DNA from: Verrucomicrobiales bacterium
GTDB lineage: Bacteria > Verrucomicrobiota > Verrucomicrobiia > Limisphaerales > UBA1100
Assembly: GCA_003517285.1 (NCBI GenBank)
Contig: DPAW01000297.1
Location: forward strand, 1-6,265
Direction of reading: 5' to 3'
Length of the DNA stretch: 6,265 nt
In this document: positions 1 to 5,451 of the stretch, piece after piece
Numbering within the stretch: position 1 is the stretch's first letter
How the letters are laid out: every line of letters begins with the position of its first letter
Translations under genes and position numbers: made by a program
The notes under the pieces: model-generated
What the model was told of the DNA's origin: nothing
Databases searched by the model: none
The model's input: only the letters and a program-made list of their open reading frames with translations

Positions 1-252
1 GTATAGATGCGGATCCACACCGGGTCCCATGATTTCGGTAACCTCCACATGATCACCTCCCACCTGGCGCACGAGATCGCTAACCATGTTGACCGTAGTG
101 GTCACCTGCAGTTTACCACTCCCACCAGCGGAAGCCCTAGGATCACCTTCGCCCGCTTTTTCAGCCGGCTGACTGCAACTCGTAAAGAACGCTGCCACGC
201 CCGACGCAAAAACCACGAGGCATGTCCACCGATTTGCAAAAAACTTAAGCAT
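1..252 (-). CDS. Mn/Zn ABC transporter substrate-binding lipoprotein (TroA/ZnuA-like), N-terminal part
   Basis: The gene runs off the left edge, so only about 84 N-terminal residues are visible. The predicted product is a lipid-anchored periplasmic protein that binds Mn2+ or Zn2+ and hands it to an ABC importer. Seen: a start with Lys3 and Arg8, a hydrophobic stretch and a lipobox-like F-T-S-C with Cys26, then a Gly/Ser/Ala-rich linker, then LQVTTTVNMVSDLVRQVGGD and EVTEIMGPGVDPHLY. In this family the His of the VDPHLY motif is the first metal ligand, and the MGPGVDPHLY form is typical of TroA-like proteins. Metal choice cannot be read from this fragment. The ATG at 252 puts the lipobox Cys at a normal distance. 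An in-frame ATG at 279 would add nine residues, and neither has a good ribosome binding site. Permease and ATPase genes, if clustered, would lie beyond the left edge. Phe at the lipobox -3 position is uncommon. Confidence 0.85.
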   Translation of the reverse strand, partial: MLKFFANRWTCLVVFASGVAAFFTSCSQPAEKAGEGDPRASAGGSGKLQVTTTVNMVSDLVRQVGGDHVEVTEIMGPGVDPHLY

Positions 253-290
253 AGCCAGAACTTGCCCAAGGCGGAACATTGCTTCAAGAA

Positions 291-316
291 AAAAAGTTCA
301 CCCAGACAAACTTTTT
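291..316. promoter_or_regulatory. Inverted repeat in the divergent region, possible operator
   Basis: A perfect 8-bp inverted repeat, AAAAAGTT (291-298) and AACTTTTT (309-316), has a 10-base spacer. It lies between the metal-binding lipoprotein gene and the DUF971 gene, and its right arm overlaps the proposed -35 box at 314-319. A second nested pair, GTTCAC (296-301) and GTGAAC (320-325), covers the same stretch. The position suits a repressor such as a metalloregulator, but it matches no Fur, Zur or MntR consensus that I can recognise, and AT-rich arms can arise by chance. Confidence 0.35.
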
Positions 317-342
317 ACAGTGAACCCAATTTTAGTTATAAA
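314..342 (+). promoter_or_regulatory. Sigma70-like promoter of the DUF971 gene
   Basis: TTTACA (314-319) and TATAAA (337-342) are separated by exactly 17 bases, close to the sigma70 consensus. The -10 box ends 5 bases before the ATG at 348, so the expected transcription start falls on or next to the start codon and the message would be leaderless. A 5-bp inverted repeat, TAGTT (333-337) and AACTA (342-346), overlaps the -10 box. Confidence 0.55.
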
Positions 343-347
343 ACTAT

Positions 348-653
348 ATGCGTTTGCTGGATTTACAGCCCATCGGCTCGGAGCTCGCACTTAAGTGGGA
401 AGATGGCGTCGAACACTTTATTTCACTCGAAACCGTTCGGCGGGCATGCCCCTGCGCTTCATGCGCCGGAGAAATGGATATAATGGGTAATATAGCCAAA
501 GGAACCGAATCGAAATTAACCGAGTCCTCCTTTCAGGTGAAACGTCTCCAACCGGTCGGCGGATATGCTGTGCAAATACTTTGGCAGGACGGACACAATG
601 CTGGCCTATATTCTCACGAGTACCTGCGCTCCATCGGCGAGAAAACCGCTTAG
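348..653 (+). CDS. DUF971 / GBBH-like N-terminal domain protein, putative zinc site
   Basis: This 101-residue protein is a stand-alone DUF971 domain, the fold found at the N-terminus of gamma-butyrobetaine hydroxylase. Seen: LKWEDG near residues 15-20, RRACPCASCAGE at 31-42, PVGGYAVQILWQDGHNAG at 69-86 and YSHEYLR at 88-94. Cys34, Cys36, Cys39 and His83 match in spacing the three-Cys, one-His zinc site of human gamma-butyrobetaine hydroxylase. The dioxygenase catalytic domain is absent, so this is not itself a hydroxylase. Free-standing members often sit near iron-sulfur or Mrp/ApbC genes, but none is visible here and the function is unknown. The ATG at 348 gives the usual short lead before LxWxDG. 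No Shine-Dalgarno sequence precedes it. The stop overlaps that of miaE by 4 bases. Confidence 0.92.
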   Translation: MRLLDLQPIGSELALKWEDGVEHFISLETVRRACPCASCAGEMDIMGNIAKGTESKLTESSFQVKRLQPVGGYAVQILWQDGHNAGLYSHEYLRSIGEKTA

Positions 654-1222
654 TGCAAAATTGGCAAATCATGCGATTGCCGAATTAGTTCTGCATCCAA
701 ATTCAAAAAAGCATCCAAGCGCTCATGCGCCTCGGCATCATTGATCTGACAAGCCATCAGCCAGAAATGCGAATAATGGCCGCCTTCACTTTTCACGAGC
801 TCCGCATACATCGCCGCCAGCTTTGGCTCCCTTTCCTTCAATGCCTCGGCTAACAATTGGAATTTCTCGCAACTGCGCCCTTCCACTAACGAAGCGGCGA
901 TCAAGTGATCAATTACCTGCTCCCGCCTGCCCTTGCGAATGAACCGCATCAGCCCGTTGATCCACGGGCTACTTTGCGATAAACCAAATCGAACATCGCG
1001 CTGATCCAACACCTGCATCAACAATTCGAAATGACTGAGTTCTTCCAACGCAATCGCGTTCAGCTCCCGCGCGTGCCCGGCCAGCTCCGGATACTTGATG
1101 AGATTCAACGCGCTGGTCGCCGCCTTCCGCTCCAGATGACAATGGTCCAGCAACACCCCATCCAGATTGGCCAACACCTTGGGCAGCCAATCATTCGGAA
1201 TCGTTGCGCGCCACAAAAGCAT
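650..1222 (-). CDS. miaE: tRNA-(ms2io6A37) hydroxylase, MiaE family
   Basis: MiaE is a non-haem diiron monooxygenase that uses O2 to hydroxylate the isopentenyl group of ms2i6A at tRNA position 37, after MiaA and MiaB have acted. The 190-residue protein has a ferritin-like four-helix layout with the expected ligand pattern: Glu31 in LERKAATSALNLI, Glu60/Glu61 and His64 in LEELSHFELL, Glu114 in VEGRSCEKF, and Glu146 and His149 in KSEGGHYSHF. DHCHLERKAA followed by ARxLNAIALEELSHF, and the SLVEGRSCE segment, are what identify the family within diiron proteins. The ATG at 1222 gives a short N-terminus compared with the proteobacterial enzymes. It has no Shine-Dalgarno sequence but sits 5 bases after a good -10 box. 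miaA and miaB are not in the window. Substrate identity is inferred from family. Confidence 0.85.
   Translation of the reverse strand: MLLWRATIPNDWLPKVLANLDGVLLDHCHLERKAATSALNLIKYPELAGHARELNAIALEELSHFELLMQVLDQRDVRFGLSQSSPWINGLMRFIRKGRREQVIDHLIAASLVEGRSCEKFQLLAEALKEREPKLAAMYAELVKSEGGHYSHFWLMACQINDAEAHERLDAFLNLDAELIRQSHDLPILH
659..686. terminator. Imperfect hairpin just past the DUF971 stop
   Basis: GGCA-A-ATC (663-670) pairs with GATTGCC (675-681) around an ATGC loop with one bulged A. AATT (659-662) and AATT (683-686) extend the stem past a bulged G. It lies 6 bases after the plus-strand stop and inside the last codons of miaE. No long T-run follows on the plus strand, and only TTTT follows on the minus strand. 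It may slow or stop convergent transcription, but it is a weak terminator on sequence alone. Confidence 0.3.
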
Positions 1223-1227
1223 GGCGC

Positions 1228-1256
1228 AAATTAGAGGTGCCTCGGCACGAAGTCAA
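1228..1256 (-). promoter_or_regulatory. Sigma70-like promoter of miaE
   Basis: On the minus strand TTGACT (1256-1251) and TAATTT (1233-1228) are 17 bases apart. The -10 box ends 5 bases before the miaE ATG at 1222, so the predicted transcript starts at or within a base or two of the A of the ATG. Spacing of all elements is identical to that of the DUF971 promoter at 314-342. Confidence 0.5.
1237..1248. promoter_or_regulatory. GTGCC-TC-GGCAC palindrome inside the miaE promoter
   Basis: A perfect 5-bp inverted repeat, GTGCC (1237-1241) and GGCAC (1244-1248), with a 2-base centre lies entirely within the 17-base spacer between the -35 and -10 boxes of miaE. A regulator bound there would cover the RNA polymerase site. 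As RNA it could also fold from the divergent strand. No known operator is recognised. Confidence 0.35.
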
Positions 1257-1282
1257 ACAACCGCCTTGTGCATAACTGCCGC

Positions 1283-1310
1283 TTGCCGATCCCCAAACAC
1301 GATTTATCCT
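1283..1310 (+). promoter_or_regulatory. Possible promoter of the Sel1-protease gene
   Basis: TTGCCG (1283-1288) and TATCCT (1305-1310) are 16 bases apart, each matching 4 of 6 consensus bases. A start near 1317 would leave a short leader that includes the Shine-Dalgarno sequence. This is a weak match and the only reasonable candidate I found upstream of the gene. Confidence 0.25.
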
Positions 1311-1328
1311 TCCCGAGGACGCTCGCAC

Positions 1329-1336
1329 AAAGGAGG
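1329..1336 (+). promoter_or_regulatory. Strong Shine-Dalgarno sequence of the Sel1-protease gene
   Basis: AAAGGAGG lies 5 bases before the ATG at 1342 and fixes that start. It contrasts with miaE and the DUF971 gene, which have no such sequence. Confidence 0.85.
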
Positions 1337-1341
1337 GGGAC

Positions 1342-2850
1342 ATGAATTTTAAAAAAATATGCATCATGCTGATGCTGTCGTTGACGGTCTGGGCACAATC
1401 TGCCACGCCGGCAGCCGGCGCGCCCAAAGACCGAGATGAAGCTGCGTTTCATTATCACATGGGGCTGAACTATTACGACGGCTTGGGCGAGCAACCGGAC
1501 TACGCCAAGGCCGTGGATCATTTCAAACGCGCCGCCACCCTGAATAATTCCCAAGCCCAAGGAATGCTGGGCCAATGCTACCGCAACGGTCGAGGCGTCA
1601 ATAAAGATCGCGTCAAAGCCGCCCACTGGATTCAACGCGCCGCCGAGCATGAGGATCCCATTGCCCATTTCCTGTACGGCACCCTATTAGCCACCGGCGA
1701 AGGCGTCCCACGCGACCCGGCTGAGGCATTACGTTTTTACCTCAAGGCCGCCGCCAAGGGGCACGCGGCTGCCATGAACAATATTGGTGCGTTGCACGAA
1801 CAGGGCCATGGAGTGCCGCAGAATTTTACCGAAGCCGCTAAGTGGTATCAAATGGCCGCCCGCATGAATCTCGCCAATGCCCAGTGCAATCTGGGCCAGC
1901 TTTATGCCTCTGGCCGTGGAGTGCCGCTTAACACGGCAGCCGCCACTGAATGGTATGCCAAAGCGGCCCAGCAAGGACATCCCCGATCACAGTTTCTCCT
2001 TGGGGCCGCCTATTACTTTGGCAAGGGTGTCCCACGCGACTTGGTGAAGGCCTATCAATGGATGGATCTTTCCGCCAACCTTGGCAACCCCGCTGCGCGC
2101 CAACACCGCACGGCTATTGCAGAAAAATTATCCCCCGATCAGGCCCAACAAGCCTTCCGGGAATCCTCAAAGTTCCGCGCAAAATTCGCCGGTGCGGAGG
2201 CGGATAGCACCCAAACCGCCCTAAGTACTGGAACCGGATTTTTCATTTCGAGCGAGGGCCACCTGCTAACCAGCCATCACTTGATCGCCAACGGACGACG
2301 CATTGAGGTGCGGACCCAAAAAGGGAATTTCCCCGCCGAACTTATCAAGGCCGATCCGGGCAACGACCTCGCTCTGCTCCGTATTAAAACCGAAACCACA
2401 CCCCTCCACCTCAGCGCACTGCCCGCGGCCCGTCTGGGGCAGAGCGTATTTACCCTTGGCTATCCCAACCCCGCCGTGCAGGGCATCAAGCTAAAGTTCA
2501 CTGAAGGCCGCATCAGCAGCCTAACCGGCGTGAAGGATGACCCGCGCATGATGCAAATCAGCGTACCCGTGCAGCCGGGCAATTCCGGCGGCGCGTTGGT
2601 GAATGAAACAGGTCAAGTGGTCGGTATGATAACCGTTCGGCTGGATGATCTGAAAACGTTCAGACTCACGGGCAGCTTACCACAGAACGTCAATTACGCG
2701 TTGAAGAGTTCACAGATCCAAGCGTTTCTGGCCACCCTACCGCTCGTCAAATCGCGACTTCCAGCCCCGCAATTGACGGCAACGGCCAATTACGAAGCCC
2801 ATATCGAAATCGCTCAAGCAGCCACCGCGTTTGTACTTGTCCACGAATAA
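1342..2850 (+). CDS. Secreted Sel1-repeat / trypsin-like serine protease fusion
   Basis: The 502-residue protein starts with a Sec signal peptide (Lys4-Lys5, hydrophobic core, likely cleavage near residues 19-27), so it acts in the periplasm or outside. Six Sel1-like repeats follow at about 37-70, 71-105, 107-141, 143-177, 179-213 and 215-249, each with the AxxxLGxxYxxGxGVxxDxxxAxxWxxxAA pattern. A short helical cap (about 250-282) leads to a trypsin-like (HtrA/DegP-type) domain at about 293-465. The triad looks complete: His313 in LLTSHHLI, Asp342 in NDLALL and Ser415 in PGNSGGALV. No PDZ domain is seen; the C-terminus is a short tail with AATAFVLV. Sel1 repeats usually bind proteins or peptidoglycan-linked partners, so they may present substrates to the protease. 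The substrate is unknown. The gene is followed after 89 bases by a related Sel1 lipoprotein gene. Confidence 0.93.
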   Translation: MNFKKICIMLMLSLTVWAQSATPAAGAPKDRDEAAFHYHMGLNYYDGLGEQPDYAKAVDHFKRAATLNNSQAQGMLGQCYRNGRGVNKDRVKAAHWIQRAAEHEDPIAHFLYGTLLATGEGVPRDPAEALRFYLKAAAKGHAAAMNNIGALHEQGHGVPQNFTEAAKWYQMAARMNLANAQCNLGQLYASGRGVPLNTAAATEWYAKAAQQGHPRSQFLLGAAYYFGKGVPRDLVKAYQWMDLSANLGNPAARQHRTAIAEKLSPDQAQQAFRESSKFRAKFAGAEADSTQTALSTGTGFFISSEGHLLTSHHLIANGRRIEVRTQKGNFPAELIKADPGNDLALLRIKTETTPLHLSALPAARLGQSVFTLGYPNPAVQGIKLKFTEGRISSLTGVKDDPRMMQISVPVQPGNSGGALVNETGQVVGMITVRLDDLKTFRLTGSLPQNVNYALKSSQIQAFLATLPLVKSRLPAPQLTATANYEAHIEIAQAATAFVLVHE

Positions 2851-2869
2851 GGTCGGTACGTTGATCGCG

Positions 2870-2925
2870 TTTTCTTGACTTTTCAAATAATTCACTGATT
2901 GTCTTAACAGTTCCTGTCAAGGAGG
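2870..2925 (+). promoter_or_regulatory. Region between the Sel1 genes: possible -35 box and SD-pairing element
   Basis: TTGACT (2875-2880) resembles a -35 box, but the bases 17 or 18 positions downstream (ATTGTC or TTGTCT) make a poor -10. In a read-through transcript, TTTTCTTGAC (2870-2879) could pair with GTCAAGGAGG (2916-2925) over 10 base pairs, three of them G-U, hiding the Shine-Dalgarno sequence. A transcript starting locally, near 2910, would lack the left arm. No Rho-independent terminator is seen after the protease gene, which favours co-transcription. Confidence 0.25.
2919..2925 (+). promoter_or_regulatory. Shine-Dalgarno sequence of the Sel1 lipoprotein gene, with a long spacer
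   Basis: AAGGAGG is a near-perfect match, but it sits 14 bases before the ATG at 2940, more than usual. No in-frame ATG, GTG or TTG lies between them, so the start stands. Confidence 0.7.
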
Positions 2926-2939
2926 AGCATCACAACATC

Positions 2940-3533
2940 ATGAAGCGAATGTATTCCGTTTGGGGTCTGGGATTGTTGCTTTCCAGCGGACTGATCCATT
3001 CCGGTTGTGGCAGCAAGGAGGAGACCGCCACCGACGATGGGGCCCAATCAAAGATTATACAGCCGGACCCCAAGCCCGAAGACATGCCCGTTACACCCGC
3101 CGGCCAAGTTGCCTTGGCGGTTGAATACTACACCGGCAGCGGGCGAACAGTAGATTACACAAAAGCCGCCAACCTCTTTCGTCAGGCCGCCAACAACGGC
3201 AGCAGCGAAGCGCAGTTTGCCCTAGGCTGCATGTATCAAAACGGTCACGGCGTCACCCAGAATTTTATGGAGGCAGCCGACTGGTATTTGAAGTCCGCGC
3301 AAGCCGACAATCCCAACGCCCAATTTTTGCTCGGCCTCTCCTACAAGGAAGGCAGCGGCGTGCCTCGCGATCCCATGGAATCTTATAAGTGGATTTTACT
3401 CGCTGCGGAAGCCGGGAACACCCAACACGTTGCAGCTCGGCAGGCATTGGAACAATCCTACACACCCGCCATGATTGCCGAAGGCCGGCGCCGGGCGGAT
3501 CAATTCCGCATGTATCAGGGCGTACAGAACTAG
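2940..3533 (+). CDS. Sel1-repeat lipoprotein
   Basis: The 197-residue protein begins with Lys2, Arg3, a hydrophobic core and I-H-S-G-C, so Cys23 is the probable lipidation site; His at -3 is unusual for a lipobox. A polar, Pro/Glu/Asp-rich linker (about 24-53) would hold the domain away from the membrane. Three Sel1 repeats follow at about 54-88, 90-124 and 126-160, with GTxQNF-like and GVPRD loops, and then a helical cap ending in [10 protein letters not shown]. The third repeat matches the last repeat of the upstream protease at 18 of 33 positions without gaps, and the second repeat shares GHGVxQNFxEAAxWY with the fourth repeat of that protein. It looks like a protease-less partial paralogue and may be a partner or adaptor for it; that role is inference. 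The stop overlaps that of the convergent dehydratase gene by 4 bases. Confidence 0.9.
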   Translation: MKRMYSVWGLGLLLSSGLIHSGCGSKEETATDDGAQSKIIQPDPKPEDMPVTPAGQVALAVEYYTGSGRTVDYTKAANLFRQAANNGSSEAQFALGCMYQNGHGVTQNFMEAADWYLKSAQADNPNAQFLLGLSYKEGSGVPRDPMESYKWILLAAEAGNTQHVAARQALEQSYTPAMIAEGRRRADQFRMYQGVQN

Positions 3534-3545
3534 CCCTCCAATTTT
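3517..3545 (+). terminator. Weak hairpin across the convergent stop codons
   Basis: AGGGC (3517-3521) pairs with GCCCT (3533-3537) around an 11-base loop that contains both stop codons, and a TTTT run follows at 3542-3545. The stem is short and the T-run offset, so this is at best a weak terminator for the Sel1 genes. Nothing better is present near the junction. Confidence 0.28.
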
Positions 3546-5449
3546 GCCGTCAGGGACGGGACATCGTATACGCAACCACCCCAAGTTCCACCACTCTGGG
3601 CCTGAAGCGCTGCCCAAAGTTTAGTGTCTTCTGGCAAACGCGGATGCGGAGCCAAGTCCGGCCGTGAAGATCGTTGCCCCAAAATGCGCGCGCCTTCTTC
3701 ATGATCAAATCGCTCCTCACCAACACCAACCATATTCACTGTGCCAATGTTATTATTTCGATCGATCTCAATTCGAATTACGTCCCCGTCCTGAACCTTA
3801 CCAATCGGACCGCCAGCTAAGGCTTCCGGCCCTAAGTGCCCGATGCAGGCGCCAGTGGAGACGCCGGAAAAACGACCATCAGTAATCACCGCTACATGTT
3901 TCCCAAAAGGTAAGAACTTGAGTGCTGAGGTCACCTGATATGTTTCCTCCATACCAGTGCCCATCGGTCCGATGCCGGCCAGCACCATCACATCGCCCGC
4001 CTTAATCTCCCCCGCCTTGATCGCAGCCATCGCAGCTTGTTCACTGGGAAAAACCTTTGCCGGCCCTTCCTTACGGTAGACTCCATCATCATCCACAACA
4101 GTCGGATCAATCGCAGTACCTTTAATGAGAGCCCCTTCTGGGGCAAGATTACCTGAAGGAAATACAACCGTACTTGTAAGACCTCGCTCCTTCGCCCGTT
4201 CAGGACTCATGATGACAGAATCAGGATTCACACCTTCCTGCTCCTGCAACACTGCTCGAAATCTTTGCCGCCGCTCAGAATCTTTCCACTCATCCAGCAA
4301 CGTATCCCAAGATTGGCCTTCCACTGTAATTACAGACGTGTCCAATAATCCCAAATCCCTCAAGTGCAGCATCACCTCCGGCACACCACCAGCGAGAAAA
4401 ACATTCACCGTGGGATACATCTCTGGACCATTCGGAAGAACACTTACCAGTCGAGGCACAACAGCGTTGACCTCCTGCCAATCCGCCACCGTTGGCCGCC
4501 TCAATCCAGCCGCGTGCGCAATCGCCGGAATATGAAGCAATAAATTAGTACTCCCCCCAAAGGCCGCGTGCACCACCATGGCATTCCGTACGGCCGCATC
4601 GGTGATGATTTGATTTACGCCCAAACCATTGGACTTTAAATCCTGAATCAAATCGGCAGCACGTTTAGCTATCTCCAACCACACCTCCGAACCTGATGGT
4701 GCCAGAGCCGTATGGAATGGGGCTAATCCCAATGCCTCCCCCACAACCTGTGAGGTAGCGGCTGTACCCAAAAACTGACAACCTCCGCCCGGCGATCCAC
4801 AGGCCTTGCAACCCAATGTTGCCGCTTCATCAAGTGACAACATCCCGTGTGAAAAGCGCGCACCGATAGTTTGCACAGCACCCGCATCTTCCCCTCCTTC
4901 ACTTGGAGGCAAGGTTACCCCACCAGGCACCAATACAGCCGGAAAATCTCCTGAGCTTGCAAGAGCCATCATCATCGCAGGCAAACCTTTGTCGCAAGTA
5001 GCTACCCCAATCACACCTTTACGTGTAGGCAAAGAGCGAATTTGACGCCGCATCACAATCGCCGCGTCATTTCTAAAAGGTAAACTGTCGAACATTCCAT
5101 CAGTACCTTGTGTGCGACCGTCACAGGGGTCTGAGCAATGGGCGGCATAGGGCACTTTACCATTTGCTTTCAATTGATTAGCAGCCTCCTGTACTTGGAG
5201 TCCAATCTCCCAATGACCGGTATGATAGCCAAGGGCTACCGGTGCTCCATCATCTGCCCGAACTCCCCCATGCGTATTTAGAATAAGATAAGAATCACCC
5301 CGCAAAGCTGATGGGTCCCAACCCATACCAGCACTTTGTGTGAGGCCAAAAAGGTCGCCGCTGGGTGATTCACGGAGTTGCTCCTCGGTAATTGGCAATT
5401 GCCCAGCCGGACTATCACCACGTGTCCGAATCTGATAGATGTCGCCCAT
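3530..5449 (-). CDS. yjhG: YjhG/YagF-family dehydratase (probable D-xylonate dehydratase, IlvD/Edd superfamily)
   Basis: Members of this family remove water from sugar acids, in E. coli D-xylonate to 2-keto-3-deoxy-D-xylonate, using an iron-sulfur cluster and Mg2+ in the cytoplasm. The 639-residue protein follows E. coli YjhG nearly end to end from memory (about 655 residues there). Landmarks are [16 protein letters not shown] (29-44), [14 protein letters not shown] (106-119), [11 protein letters not shown] (152-162), [10 protein letters not shown] (221-230), [19 protein letters not shown] (294-312), [18 protein letters not shown] (494-511) and [16 protein letters not shown] (523-538). Cys109, Cys152 and Cys224 are the expected cluster ligands and Ser528 the expected catalytic base. 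These features separate it from IlvD proper and from 6-phosphogluconate dehydratase. An in-frame stop at 5465-5467 with no other start codon fixes the ATG at 5449. It follows glgC by 2 bases without a clear Shine-Dalgarno sequence, which suggests translational coupling. Exact substrate is not proven. Confidence 0.92.
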   Translation of the reverse strand: MGDIYQIRTRGDSPAGQLPITEEQLRESPSGDLFGLTQSAGMGWDPSALRGDSYLILNTHGGVRADDGAPVALGYHTGHWEIGLQVQEAANQLKANGKVPYAAHCSDPCDGRTQGTDGMFDSLPFRNDAAIVMRRQIRSLPTRKGVIGVATCDKGLPAMMMALASSGDFPAVLVPGGVTLPPSEGGEDAGAVQTIGARFSHGMLSLDEAATLGCKACGSPGGGCQFLGTAATSQVVGEALGLAPFHTALAPSGSEVWLEIAKRAADLIQDLKSNGLGVNQIITDAAVRNAMVVHAAFGGSTNLLLHIPAIAHAAGLRRPTVADWQEVNAVVPRLVSVLPNGPEMYPTVNVFLAGGVPEVMLHLRDLGLLDTSVITVEGQSWDTLLDEWKDSERRQRFRAVLQEQEGVNPDSVIMSPERAKERGLTSTVVFPSGNLAPEGALIKGTAIDPTVVDDDGVYRKEGPAKVFPSEQAAMAAIKAGEIKAGDVMVLAGIGPMGTGMEETYQVTSALKFLPFGKHVAVITDGRFSGVSTGACIGHLGPEALAGGPIGKVQDGDVIRIEIDRNNNIGTVNMVGVGEERFDHEEGARILGQRSSRPDLAPHPRLPEDTKLWAALQAQSGGTWGGCVYDVPSLTAKLEG

Positions 5450-5451
5450 TC

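Noticed and set aside
102..287. A minus-strand 61-codon frame with a TTG start
   Set aside because: It overlaps the N-terminus of the metal-binding lipoprotein in another frame. The real frame continues into the conserved VDPHLY motif; this one stops.
280..340. A sigma70 promoter for the metal-binding lipoprotein gene on the minus strand
   Set aside because: AT-rich -10-like hexamers are present, but none has a -35 match at 16-18 bases, so no promoter is called.
7..483. A 158-codon open frame on the plus strand
   Set aside because: It lies over the antisense of the metal-binding lipoprotein gene and the first part of the DUF971 gene. Its translation shows no family pattern, whereas the overlapping frames match known families.
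1231..1668. A 145-codon minus-strand frame across the start of the Sel1-protease gene
   Set aside because: It is antisense to well-formed Sel1 repeats and covers the promoter region of two genes. Its length is explained by the repeated G+C-rich codons of the opposite strand.
1470..2100. Tandem DNA repeat or CRISPR-like periodicity
   Set aside because: The roughly 108-base periodicity comes from six diverged Sel1 protein repeats. The DNA units are not identical and there are no spacers.
4125..4535. A 136-codon plus-strand frame inside the dehydratase gene
   Set aside because: It is antisense to a strongly conserved enzyme and has no plausible start signal or recognised domain.
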